Origin: a virus
IMG/VR virus record: IMGVR_UViG_3300030430_002772
Span: 7,505 to 40,570 of that record
DNA: 33,066 nt
Direction: 5' to 3' (one strand)
The position numbers and the translations under genes were made by a program. Shown here piece after piece: positions 16,150 to 25,570 of this stretch. The first letter of the stretch is position 1; every line of letters begins with the position of its first letter. The notes beneath the pieces were generated by a model. The model was not told the DNA's origin and ran no database searches. It was given only the letters and a program-made list of their open reading frames with translations.

Positions 16150-17403
16150 TTATGTATGTGTTGCTAATACTACAGCTCTATCTATATCATAAAAAATATC
16201 TGTAGATATAGAAGGAAATGTACTAATTAATATTTGTCCGTTTATTAAAGCGTCAGTACTTGAACCTATTATTTTTAAAATAGTTTTATCTGATAATGTT
16301 TGAGCTCCAGTAACAGTTATAATTAAGCCGTTTGAACTTAAGCCTGTTATATGATTGTTATTATCTTTTGTATCTATACCAGCACCAATAACTATACTAC
16401 CAATAGAAACACCATTTATATTAGTAACAGTTATTTCATCACTAGCACTTGTAGCACCATTAACTTTGCAAGTAGCACCTTCACCAGGTTTTACTTCAAA
16501 ATTACTAAAACTAAAAACACCACCTGTTGACTGCCTTATTAAATCAAAACCATAAGCTCTAAACACAACAGCTTTGTTGTCAGCCCAACTATGTGCGCTT
16601 GATAAAGTTACAGTTTTAGTGTCTGTATCTATAGCTGTAATAGTAGGAAATGTAAGCACACCTAAACTACCACTAGTTGTTACAGTGCTACTTGTAATAC
16701 TAATTAAACTCATACCTACAACTAAGTTATCTATATTAGTTAAAATCATAGCTGTAGCGCTACTACCACTTCCGCTTGTTGTTTTTGATTGTGAAGTAAA
16801 AAAATCACTATCTATAGGTTGTAAGCTATCAGCTACTTTAGCAGAAAGAGTGTTTTCATTTGTTTCAAACTTATAACCAAGAGCTGTTCCATCTCCATCA
16901 TCAGATATAGTATAATTTGATATATTAATAGTTGTAGACGTAGAAATACCAGCAGGCGCAGTAACAGATCCTACATTAGTGCCTAGTCCTACAAAATTAG
17001 AAGCTGCTTGATCTGACGCTGTACTAAATCTAACTGTAACTTGCCCTTTTTGTTCAATATCTTTTTTTAAAAAAAAACTGTTTTCACCTGTAACTTCAGT
17101 GTTAAAGATAGGCTCTACAAATAATAAAAATCTATAGTTATTACCACTAAGTGACTCTGGAATATTTATACTCGATTGATAAGTGTTAGATTCTAAAACT
17201 ATATTAGAAAGCGTGTTTTCAGAGGTAAATGTGTTTGTAAAAACGTTTGTTACAAAATTGTAAAATTTATTAGGTGAAGAACTGTCTTTAATTTGTAAGC
17301 TAAAAACAGAACCAACGTCACCTTGTATTTTATAATTTAAAAAAGTAGCAGTACTTTTTAAAATTGTTTTGTTAAAACTTATTTTTCTTATTATTTTTTT
17401 CAT
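16150..17403 (-). CDS. Beta-rich tail fibre/adhesin-like protein with internal duplication
   Basis: The product is 417 residues. The N-terminus starts with MKKIIRK but has no hydrophobic stretch, so it is not a signal peptide. The protein is dominated by beta strands rich in Ser, Thr, Ile and Val. Two related modules lie at about 216-286 and 313-382, each running from an LTNIDNLVVG-like or VTNINGVSIG strand, through a TAI/TGL turn, to a TVTLSS-like or ITVTG strand and a final Phe/Ile-rich strand. Such repeated sandwiches are common in receptor-binding and fibre proteins. It lies 4 bases after the 1907-aa tail protein. A host-contacting role is plausible, but the receptor is unknown. Confidence 0.72.
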   Translation of the reverse strand: MKKIIRKISFNKTILKSTATFLNYKIQGDVGSVFSLQIKDSSSPNKFYNFVTNVFTNTFTSENTLSNIVLESNTYQSSINIPESLSGNNYRFLLFVEPIFNTEVTGENSFFLKKDIEQKGQVTVRFSTASDQAASNFVGLGTNVGSVTAPAGISTSTTINISNYTISDDGDGTALGYKFETNENTLSAKVADSLQPIDSDFFTSQSKTTSGSGSSATAMILTNIDNLVVGMSLISITSSTVTTSGSLGVLTFPTITAIDTDTKTVTLSSAHSWADNKAVVFRAYGFDLIRQSTGGVFSFSNFEVKPGEGATCKVNGATSASDEITVTNINGVSIGSIVIGAGIDTKDNNNHITGLSSNGLIITVTGAQTLSDKTILKIIGSSTDALINGQILISTFPSISTDIFYDIDRAVVLATHT

Positions 17404-17407
17404 ACTA

Positions 17408-20400
17408 TTAAATATCTTCTATGTTTGTAGGGTATCCTAAACCTTGAAAACTAATTGAGTCGTTTATTGGGGAAACTAAAACACCATTAGATAACAACTC
17501 AGTACCATTATCTACAATACTTGTAAACCATTTGTTTTCTTTGTTAATAAAATGATGTAAAGTATCACCTGTGTTTAAATCGGTTTCAATAAAATTACAA
17601 TCCCAACCTTTTTCACCGTCATAATTTAAAGTATTAAAATGTTTAACAGTAGTAGGTTCTTTATTAATTATTGTAGATATAAAAGAAACTTGCTGATCGT
17701 TGTAAAAATTATTTCTAGTTTGATTGTCATGGCTATATAAATTGCCTTCTCTAAATGTAAAATAACTATTTACACAGCTTAATCCTGATTCTAGTATAAA
17801 ACCTTTAAAACTTTCCCAACCTTTAACACTTTCTTTATAAGATACTGTTACAGAAGATAAAATATCTTTAAAATCTGCAGAATCGTCAAAGTTAGCACCA
17901 GAGTCAAATGTTAAGTTATAAGTATCTTTATTAGTATCATAACTACCTACTATATTAAAATAATCACCTTTAAATTTATCTCTAAACCAGTCTTTCATAC
18001 CAGCAGAAGACACAGGTGTTAAGCCATCCATAGATAATCTAAGTACTGCACCTCTTTGTTTATCCGCAAAATAAGCTCTATATGAAGACGATGCAAAACT
18101 TTCTGGATTTTTAGATATACCGTACTCACCAACAAAAGGTCTTGATTGGCCTAAAACTTTGTTAGAAGCTGTTAACTGAGGATTACCATCAGCATTAAAT
18201 ATAATGTCTTTATCAGCTGCTATTTGTACTACTTTATCTTCACAAAAAGCAATTAAATCACTGTCTCTAGCAAATAACTTTTGTATACTACCATAAGTAG
18301 GTTCTAACTCTTTAGTTATTTTATCAGCCATTATAAACTGATTTAAATCGTTTAAACTAGTATTTTTATTGTATATACCAGAAAATATTAAACCGCTAGT
18401 CCTATTGTCTTGTTTGTATTGTTCTTGTAAAGTTGTAGAAGCTTTTACACCATTTGTTATAAAAACTCTATTAAAGTCATCACGTATTCTATTTGACTCA
18501 ACACCGTTACCAAAGCTAAAACAATTAAAGTAAGATAAACCAACTCTTTTAACTTTAGGTTTTACTCTTATTTTAGTTATATTTGTAGCTCCAGGATTTA
18601 TTTCTATAACTTCTTCTATAGTCATCTGGACGTAACTATCGTCTATTTTATAAAATTGCACGTCTTTATCTAAATAAAGCTCTGTTTGATCAGTGAGTGA
18701 GTTTAAAGTTGCAGCAGATCCACTAGCTAGCGTATTATTAAGAGTATTAAAGCCAGGTTGTATTTCAACAATATCGCCATCCCAACTTTTAACTTTATTG
18801 TCTATATAGTTAACAGTTCCAGCGCCAAAATTTTGACTTTGTATATTAGCATCGTCAAAATTATAACACCTAACTCTATCACCTACAGCTCCTATTAAAT
18901 AACCTTTTCTATTGTCAGGATTTGCATAACCATTGCTTGTAGCTGTCGTAGTGTTCTTATCTAATTCTATTGGGTATGCTTGAGAAGCTTCGTAAAATAT
19001 ATCTAAATTTAAATTTTCTTTTGGTTCTGTTTCAAATATAGCTGGGTTATCACTTACTGGATTTACACCGTTTTCATAATTTTCTTCTATAAACTCTATA
19101 AAAGTAGATTCTACAGTAGTAGATGGTCCTGCTAAATTTTCTGGATTATTTATTAAGTTGTCTGGATTTTCATCAAGCTCTAATATGTAACAAACTCTTC
19201 TATTGTCTGGAGATGCAAAATCTTTTATTGTATCTTGTAAATCATTAAACGCATTAATTGCATCAGCATCATTGTTATTTATACAATGATAAACAAAATT
19301 ATGCCATTTATAATGTACTGTACCTGTATCTTCTTGTAAAACACTTAACTGTGGATTCCATACTATACGTTTATTCCAAGCAGTGTGATTATAAATTCTT
19401 TTTACATAAACATTTTTTATTGTAAAAACAGTATCGCTTGAATCATTAGCAAACTTAAATCTTGAACCTTGTGTTAAGTTTTCTATAAAGTCTTTATTTG
19501 TTTGGTTAAAATTACCAAGATTAGGATGTCCTGCTGGATTCCATTGGTTTTCTGTTGCTGTTGTGTTCAAACTAGAATTTTGAAGTATATTACAAACTTT
19601 ATCTTTAGGATTTGCTTGGCAATTAAAATTATCTATAGCTTGTAAATTTAGTCTCGCGTCGCTATCAGCTAATTGATTAATCCTACAGTCTGTAGAACTA
19701 CTATCGTAAAAATCTTCAACAGCTACACTACTGGCATTTAAACCTGTGCCGTTATGCAGCTGTGTGCCAACGCCACTAAAACTTAAATGCATGAAAAATC
19801 CTTGTGTACCTTGAGCGCCATAAACATCTTCACCAACACTACCAATAGGTCCAATTTGACTTCTCCAAGATTTATCTTTACCAGGGCCGTTATAATCACT
19901 ATCAGCTTCTATTATACCTTCTAAACCATCTACCCAACCACCTTGACCAGGAAGAAAATCATTATCTACAGCATTAGCTCCTCCAATACCAAAAGTAGTT
20001 TGATAACTATTATATATCCAACCATTAGTAGTAAACGTGTTAGACACAGGTGTATTAGGTGAGTGACCTGATTTTATCAAGTTACTACTAGTTGAAACAT
20101 CAAACTTTAAACCGTTTGATCCTGGTGTACCGAGTGGTTGATCAAAAAAAGCACTTAAGCTTAAATCACTAGACACAGTAGGTTGATGACTTACAAAACG
20201 AGCGCCATCTATAAACCAACCACTAGTAACAGTAGAGCCACCAAACTCAAGACTTGTTTGCCATTTAGCCTTACTAGAGTCATTATTAGTAGTATTTGCA
20301 GTAGAGCTTTGAAAAGTCTGTGGTTTTGCAAGATATAAATTAGGATCTATTAAAGAAAATAATTGATTTATTGAAATTAATATATTTTCTGTTGCACTAA

Positions 20401-23131
20401 AACCTATTTGATTTTCTAAAAATTGTGCTGTAATTAAATTTCTTAATATTTTTACAAAAAATCTACCTTGAAACTCTTCCCATTGTTTGTTTTTTGCTAA
20501 AAAAAATTGAGTTTTTAAATCAGCGTCTAAAACACCTGTACTGCTTTCTATCCAAGAATCTTGAGAAAATATAGGTGTATCTAAAGTCAAACTATAAACA
20601 TCTGTTGAAGTAATTATTTCTTCTATTGCTATCAAAGTGTATTTTCTTGATACTAGTTGTGTACTACCAGATAATTTGCTAAAACTTAAAGCAATAGTTT
20701 CTCCTTGTTCTGCTAAAGGGATTAATTCATTTACATTTTCATTTGCAAAAGCTTGTTTACTTATTGTAATTTTATTTTTTTGTTCAGCTGGTTGAGTGTT
20801 GATATCTGGGTACAAACCACCAGTGCCACTTATAGTACCTTGTCCATCTAAAGTACCAATCGATTGAAATTTTGTTCTTATAAATTCTGGTGCTTCGTTT
20901 TTAATATCTATTACTTTAAACTTATTTTCATCAGAAACTTGTTGATCAACTTCTATTGCTTTTTTTAATATTATAAAATCATCTTTTTTTATTTTATCTC
21001 TATCAGAAGAAGGAAAAGAAAGCCACAAGTTACCATCTTCTTTAGCTCTATAAATTCTATCTAAAACTAAATTGTAATACTCAGAAGCTGTTTCTTTTAT
21101 AAATATTTTAAAATATACAGGGTCAAAACCAGGTGTTTCGTTTGTAAAATTATTTATGTTTAAATCTTTTAAGTTATTTACATAAAGTCTACTTGACTTA
21201 GAGGCATTAGTAGCTCCTGAAGAATCTAAAAAAGGTATTTTTAAAGAATTATTTTCATTAGAAGTAAAAACAGGTGTTTCTCTACCATAAATATCTAAAT
21301 AAGTTATACCTGTTTGATATGTTCTTTGTGATTTTATAGATTTTTGTCCTGTTACAAAGCTGTTAGTGCTACTATCATGAAAACTTCTATTTTCTAAATT
21401 TAACCTCATAGCATTGTAGTTAACAGGGCTTAAATCTATATTTTGAATATAATTACCATATATTAATCTTCCTGCAGTAAAATCTTGCGCTTTGGCTTTT
21501 TTAGGAACATTATCGTAAGGTCTTAAAAATTGTTTTTCTGCTATTGCAGCATAAACTAAATCTGTTGTCAATTCGTAATAACCTGTGTCACTAGCAGCTT
21601 CAGTAGTATTATTGTCAAAAGTTATAGTGCTATTTGTACCATCTACAGTGTGCCAAGCAGGGTTATCTGTGCTACCATCAGCTTGTTTAGGTTTTATCGT
21701 ATCTACAGAATAAATAACAGTAGAGTTTTCAAGTTTAACTAATAAATCTATTTCTACAACTTCTTTAGGTATATCATAAGTAACAAAATCTCTTAACGTT
21801 ATTTTTCTAATATTATTTTCCATAGCCACGTTGTATGGCTCTCTAGTAGGGTGTATATTAAAAATACCAGGTAAAAAAGCAGCTTGTGTAAAAGGGCCAA
21901 AAGCAGAATATTCACCATCTTGATATTTATATCTATAAGAAAATCTAACAAAATCATTCTCATATAATATATCATCTGGGTTTTCTACTACATAGTTAAA
22001 ACTAATTTCATTTACATTAACGCCTGGATCTATAGACAATACTTCAAACTGAACTTGAGCGAAAACTGGATCATTTGAACTTTGAGTAGCTCCACTAGTA
22101 GCATCTGCAAGAAAACCTCCTTGATAAGTTATAGTAACAACTTCTAATCTAATTTGAGCATTGTTAGGTAAAGAACCAGGCGCGTTTGGGTCACTCATTA
22201 GAACTATGTCTCCTTGATTAAACGGAACGCCTTGAACCGCGTCAATTATGTTGTAAGCATACGGGTAAGACCCGCCACTTGATGTAAAATCATAAGTTGC
22301 GTTAGGATTTAGCGTGGTGTAATCTTGAGCTACACCATTAACTTGATATATAAATCCAGCGTCAACAGCTACAGCGTTTACTAAATCAAAGTCAATTGTT
22401 AAACTTGTAAGTGCAGAATTATTGATATAAGGTAAAAAAGAAAAAGGTTGCATTGTAACTAAACCGTTATCATCATAAACAACAGTAGGGGTAGTTGTAA
22501 ATTCTAAAACAGGTGGTTTAGTTGGCTTTTGTTTTATTACGGTAATATCTTCTTTTGTAAAAGCACCAACACTAACATTGTCTACAAAAAAGTTACTTTG
22601 AATAAACGCGCTATTTGTAGTGTCATATATATCTGTGTGAGAGTTTAATCTAAAATGCTCTATATTTATTTTTTTAGGCTCTGTTAAACCATCTGTAAAA
22701 AATAAAATATCATCAACTATATTTATACCTGTTATATAATTATCACTACTAAACTCTAATCTAGTATTATCACTGTCTATAACTATAGGCGTGACAGCAG
22801 TAGCAGGATCTGCTTCTACGTTATATTCTATTATGGCGCTAGCTAAATCTGCGCCACTATTAATGTCTGATGCAACCACAAACCAATAAAATCTATTTTT
22901 CTTTTCATCTGAAATAGACCCTATACAAATAAGTTCTAAGTTTGTTAAGCCGTCTAAAAAAGTACTAATTTTTGTATTACCTATTATATTTTGAACACTA
23001 CCAACGTCAGAGTCTTCTGATGTAGACACTTGTATATTTAAAGCTTCTCCATATTCACCGTTTGGAATTATTCTTTTATCAAGGTCTAAATTCATACGAC
23101 CTTTAATAAAACTATTTTTTATTTCAGGCAT
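17408..23131 (-). CDS. Large tail hub / muzzle-like structural protein, 1907 aa
   Basis: The product is 1907 residues with beta strands throughout and no signal peptide. The N-terminus (FIKGRMNLDLDKRIIPNGEY, then ALNIQVSTSEDSDVGSVQN) and blade-like segments such as NRFYWFV and DDILFFTDGLTEPKKI suggest beta-propeller folding. Near the C-terminus, VGEYGISKNPESFAS followed by YRAYFADKQRGAVLRLSMDG is a pattern I recall from crAss-like and other marine Bacteroidota phages, where the protein forms the distal tail tube or muzzle. The middle, about 960-1200, is Ser/Gly/Asn-rich and looks like added surface domains. The gene follows the ring protein by 4 bases, the order expected for tail assembly from the portal outward. 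The family call rests on memory of patterns. Confidence 0.8.
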   Translation of the reverse strand: MPEIKNSFIKGRMNLDLDKRIIPNGEYGEALNIQVSTSEDSDVGSVQNIIGNTKISTFLDGLTNLELICIGSISDEKKNRFYWFVVASDINSGADLASAIIEYNVEADPATAVTPIVIDSDNTRLEFSSDNYITGINIVDDILFFTDGLTEPKKINIEHFRLNSHTDIYDTTNSAFIQSNFFVDNVSVGAFTKEDITVIKQKPTKPPVLEFTTTPTVVYDDNGLVTMQPFSFLPYINNSALTSLTIDFDLVNAVAVDAGFIYQVNGVAQDYTTLNPNATYDFTSSGGSYPYAYNIIDAVQGVPFNQGDIVLMSDPNAPGSLPNNAQIRLEVVTITYQGGFLADATSGATQSSNDPVFAQVQFEVLSIDPGVNVNEISFNYVVENPDDILYENDFVRFSYRYKYQDGEYSAFGPFTQAAFLPGIFNIHPTREPYNVAMENNIRKITLRDFVTYDIPKEVVEIDLLVKLENSTVIYSVDTIKPKQADGSTDNPAWHTVDGTNSTITFDNNTTEAASDTGYYELTTDLVYAAIAEKQFLRPYDNVPKKAKAQDFTAGRLIYGNYIQNIDLSPVNYNAMRLNLENRSFHDSSTNSFVTGQKSIKSQRTYQTGITYLDIYGRETPVFTSNENNSLKIPFLDSSGATNASKSSRLYVNNLKDLNINNFTNETPGFDPVYFKIFIKETASEYYNLVLDRIYRAKEDGNLWLSFPSSDRDKIKKDDFIILKKAIEVDQQVSDENKFKVIDIKNEAPEFIRTKFQSIGTLDGQGTISGTGGLYPDINTQPAEQKNKITISKQAFANENVNELIPLAEQGETIALSFSKLSGSTQLVSRKYTLIAIEEIITSTDVYSLTLDTPIFSQDSWIESSTGVLDADLKTQFFLAKNKQWEEFQGRFFVKILRNLITAQFLENQIGFSATENILISINQLFSLIDPNLYLAKPQTFQSSTANTTNNDSSKAKWQTSLEFGGSTVTSGWFIDGARFVSHQPTVSSDLSLSAFFDQPLGTPGSNGLKFDVSTSSNLIKSGHSPNTPVSNTFTTNGWIYNSYQTTFGIGGANAVDNDFLPGQGGWVDGLEGIIEADSDYNGPGKDKSWRSQIGPIGSVGEDVYGAQGTQGFFMHLSFSGVGTQLHNGTGLNASSVAVEDFYDSSSTDCRINQLADSDARLNLQAIDNFNCQANPKDKVCNILQNSSLNTTATENQWNPAGHPNLGNFNQTNKDFIENLTQGSRFKFANDSSDTVFTIKNVYVKRIYNHTAWNKRIVWNPQLSVLQEDTGTVHYKWHNFVYHCINNNDADAINAFNDLQDTIKDFASPDNRRVCYILELDENPDNLINNPENLAGPSTTVESTFIEFIEENYENGVNPVSDNPAIFETEPKENLNLDIFYEASQAYPIELDKNTTTATSNGYANPDNRKGYLIGAVGDRVRCYNFDDANIQSQNFGAGTVNYIDNKVKSWDGDIVEIQPGFNTLNNTLASGSAATLNSLTDQTELYLDKDVQFYKIDDSYVQMTIEEVIEINPGATNITKIRVKPKVKRVGLSYFNCFSFGNGVESNRIRDDFNRVFITNGVKASTTLQEQYKQDNRTSGLIFSGIYNKNTSLNDLNQFIMADKITKELEPTYGSIQKLFARDSDLIAFCEDKVVQIAADKDIIFNADGNPQLTASNKVLGQSRPFVGEYGISKNPESFASSSYRAYFADKQRGAVLRLSMDGLTPVSSAGMKDWFRDKFKGDYFNIVGSYDTNKDTYNLTFDSGANFDDSADFKDILSSVTVSYKESVKGWESFKGFILESGLSCVNSYFTFREGNLYSHDNQTRNNFYNDQQVSFISTIINKEPTTVKHFNTLNYDGEKGWDCNFIETDLNTGDTLHHFINKENKWFTSIVDNGTELLSNGVLVSPINDSISFQGLGYPTNIEDI

Positions 23132-23135
23132 TTAA

Positions 23136-24623
23136 TTAATGTTTTATTTGTTTTGATTTACCTCTAAATATCTGTGTAATTTCTTCTAATTTAATATTAG
23201 ATAATCTAAGTTTAGCTTTTCTTATTTCTGCAAACCTTTCTTTTTTATATCTACGAATAATATATTCTGGCGTGTTTATTCTTGTTGAAAGTATAGCGTA
23301 AATTATACTTTTGTACATAGCTTCTTCTGCAAATTTATGAACTTGCATTTCGCTATCAGTACCTAAACTATCGCTTATATAATCTAACACAATAGTTTTA
23401 CCACTTAAATTTGAGCTAAAATGTATCTTACCTCTTAAGTTGTCTACATAATACGAGCCGTTATCTTGCGCGTGCGCAGGATCTAAACCATACCTTCTAC
23501 CAACATTGGCTTCAAATATATGATCATCGTAATCGTAGTCATGCTGTTTATTTTCACTAGGTCTATTAGATTTATAACTGCTCCAAGTAGTTGACTCTCC
23601 ACCTGATTGTAGATTATCAGAAAGAGCATCACAAGTTATTACTAGGTCATCAACTTTGTTTTCACTATTGTCTAAAGTTGTATCAGTAAAGTTTTCAATA
23701 AAACTAGTTATTAATAAATAAACAGTTGTTTCGTTACTAACATCTACTTCCGCTAATGTAGACGTAGACTCTACACCTGTACCATCGTTAAATGTTAATA
23801 AAGCACGAGTTCCACTAACTGTAAATATATCAAATATAACATCTGTATTATTAAGCGATGGTTTTGTTGTTTTGTTAGGGTTTGTTACAAAGGGATCATA
23901 ATCTGGGTATGTTAAAGTGCTAAAACCAATTCTTACTGTTCCAACACCTTTTCCTGTTGCTGCTGCTGCTGAGGTTGCAGCTGCTGAAAAATCTAAAACA
24001 TCTATATTACTAACATCTATCTCTTGATAAACAGCATAAGCCCTACTAGTTTTAGCTGTGTTAGAAGGTGGAACAGGTGAATTACTTCCGTGTGAAAAGG
24101 TTAATTTTTCGTTAACCACATTTACCGTGTCTCCAGTATACGCGTTTTTTACATACCAAGGACCATTGGCAAAGTTAAATATATTTGTACCTGCAAAATC
24201 TCCTTTAGCAACAATGTTGTCTGATGGATATATAAAGTCATAAGCTTTATTGTCGTCTTGTTTTATTTTAAAAGGATTTTGAGTGTGTTTTGTAGGATAC
24301 AAAGGTTGTTTTATACCTGCGTTATCAACACATAAAACTCTAGTATAATTAACATAATCATGAGGAAGTGGCATTGTTAACGAAGGTGGTAATTCTATTT
24401 CTTGAGATTTTATAGATTTAAACGTGTCAAACGAAAGTTCAGCTAAAGCTCTTTGTGCGTGAAAACGTATATCGGTTCTGCTAGATTTACTTATTATTTT
24501 TTCTTCACCTACGTAAACCACCATAAACTGGTTTATAATATCTTCAAGAGATGTAAATTGATAATTACCAAAAGCCGATGGGTTATTGTAATAATCGTAC
24601 TGCGACTGTTCTAGTATTGCCAT
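23136..24623 (-). CDS. Tail ring / tubular protein with beta-sandwich insertion
   Basis: The product is 495 residues. Residues 1-115 (IINQFMVVYVGEEKIIS, then FHAQRALAELSFDTFKSIKS and LPHDYVNY) and 365-495 (RRYGLDP, KIHFSSNLSGKTIVLDY, and a basic helical end) form a conserved frame I recall from tail ring or tubular proteins of crAss-like and marine Bacteroidota phages. Between them, about 138-335, lies a Thr/Ser/Asn-rich beta region with a different character, probably an inserted beta sandwich such as a carbohydrate-binding fold. The start ATG lies 4 bases after the stop of the gp4-like gene. It should form the dodecameric ring below the portal; the insertion would face outward. Confidence 0.8.
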   Translation of the reverse strand: MAILEQSQYDYYNNPSAFGNYQFTSLEDIINQFMVVYVGEEKIISKSSRTDIRFHAQRALAELSFDTFKSIKSQEIELPPSLTMPLPHDYVNYTRVLCVDNAGIKQPLYPTKHTQNPFKIKQDDNKAYDFIYPSDNIVAKGDFAGTNIFNFANGPWYVKNAYTGDTVNVVNEKLTFSHGSNSPVPPSNTAKTSRAYAVYQEIDVSNIDVLDFSAAATSAAAATGKGVGTVRIGFSTLTYPDYDPFVTNPNKTTKPSLNNTDVIFDIFTVSGTRALLTFNDGTGVESTSTLAEVDVSNETTVYLLITSFIENFTDTTLDNSENKVDDLVITCDALSDNLQSGGESTTWSSYKSNRPSENKQHDYDYDDHIFEANVGRRYGLDPAHAQDNGSYYVDNLRGKIHFSSNLSGKTIVLDYISDSLGTDSEMQVHKFAEEAMYKSIIYAILSTRINTPEYIIRRYKKERFAEIRKAKLRLSNIKLEEITQIFRGKSKQIKH

Positions 24624-24627
24624 TTAA

Positions 24628-25365
24628 TTATTGTTTTTCTTGTTGAATATTTTTTATATCTTCTGAGCTAGCTATTTGATACAAAGCGTTGTCTTTCATT
24701 TCAATTGCAGCTAACTGTAATATTTTCATAACTAGTTTTGTTTCTTCTGAAGCGTGTAACTCAAAATCTGTACCACTAGAATAAACTAAAGCATCACCAA
24801 TTGAACTACCGTTCCAAACTACATTTTCAGGTTTTCTTATATAATCAACAACTACTTTGTCTATACTGTTATTACCACTTGGATGAGGATATATTCTTAA
24901 TCTATCATCACCTGAAGAGCTGCTATATCTAATATAAAAAGGAAATTTTTTAGTTTCTCCTAACAATGAAGAAGATAAATAAGAGTCTAATTTTGTTATT
25001 TGTATTTCTTCAGCTTTTTTTATTTTGTTTTCAGTTTGGTAATCAACTCTAACTTGTGTTAACCTATAAAGTTTTGGAAAATCATTATTGAGATTAACAA
25101 TACCGTTACTACCAACTACACCTGCCAAAGCAAAGTGTATTTGAAACAAACTTATTTTTTCTTCTATTATATCTATTGGATCTGCTATTTGAGTTTGGTT
25201 ACCATTACGTCTACCAAATTGTGATCTATCATGAAAATATTGTTCAAATATATCTAATTGTGCTTGATTAGCGTATAAATTAAACTTAACAGGAGGTATA
25301 TAACCTCTTTGCTCTTTATTGGCTAAAGCTAAAACTCTTTGATATACTGTGTCTATACTTACCAT
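24628..25365 (-). CDS. Tail stabilisation protein, P22 gp4-like
   Basis: The product is 245 residues. The N-terminal helices (VSIDTVYQRVLALANKEQRG, then FNLYANQAQLDIFEQYFHD) and the following mixed beta part are typical, as I recall them, of the tail stabilisation (head-to-tail adaptor) proteins of crAss-like and marine podoviruses, related to P22 gp4. Such proteins bind the underside of the portal ring and close the head after DNA packaging. The ATG directly abuts the stop of the 50-aa gene (TAA-ATG), indicating coupled translation. Downstream comes the ring protein, as expected for this pathway. No membrane or signal segments are present. Confidence 0.78.
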   Translation of the reverse strand: MVSIDTVYQRVLALANKEQRGYIPPVKFNLYANQAQLDIFEQYFHDRSQFGRRNGNQTQIADPIDIIEEKISLFQIHFALAGVVGSNGIVNLNNDFPKLYRLTQVRVDYQTENKIKKAEEIQITKLDSYLSSSLLGETKKFPFYIRYSSSSGDDRLRIYPHPSGNNSIDKVVVDYIRKPENVVWNGSSIGDALVYSSGTDFELHASEETKLVMKILQLAAIEMKDNALYQIASSEDIKNIQQEKQ

Positions 25366-25518
25366 TTATTTATTTTTTTTATAAGGAAATACTTTGTTGA
25401 GTATTTGTTTTCTTTTATTGCAACCACAATTGTCTCCTGCCACTTTATGTACAAACTTCTTTATTCCTGTTGCGGTTGTTATTTTTTCTATAGTGTCGCC
25501 TAAGCCTTTTGATTCCAT
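25366..25518 (-). CDS. Small conserved phage protein, 50 aa
   Basis: This short gene runs from ATG at 25516-25518 to TAA at 25366-25368. The product begins MESKGLGDTIEKITTATGIK, contains the phrase DNCGCNKRK with two cysteines, and ends in a basic segment (VFPYKKNK). I recall similar tiny proteins with GLGDTIEKIT and a Cys-Gly-Cys element next to tail stabilisation genes of related phages, which is the main support for it being real. Its stop directly precedes the ATG of the gp4-like gene. A strong hairpin lies just upstream of the start. The two cysteines could bind a metal together with other residues or a second copy; the function is unknown. Confidence 0.78.
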   Translation of the reverse strand: MESKGLGDTIEKITTATGIKKFVHKVAGDNCGCNKRKQILNKVFPYKKNK

Positions 25519-25527
25519 AATAATATT

Positions 25528-25564
25528 TGTAGTTACGATCGCCCCGTAGGGCGACCGCTCTACA
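25528..25564 (-). promoter_or_regulatory. Structured RNA hairpin with UACG tetraloop upstream of the 50-aa gene
   Basis: Read on the minus strand, 25557-25536 forms a nine-pair GC-rich stem with one G-U pair and a C(UACG)G loop, a member of the very stable UNCG tetraloop class. An outer five-pair stem (TGTAG with CTACA) extends it to 25564-25528 across a small internal loop. No run of U follows, so it is not a standard intrinsic terminator. It lies between the stop of the 272-aa gene and the start of the 50-aa gene and may act in mRNA processing, stability or translation control. Confidence 0.72.
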
Positions 25565-25570
25565 GTTTGA

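Noticed and set aside
25528-25564. tRNA or intrinsic terminator
   Set aside because: It is too short and single-stemmed for a tRNA and has no U tract for a terminator.
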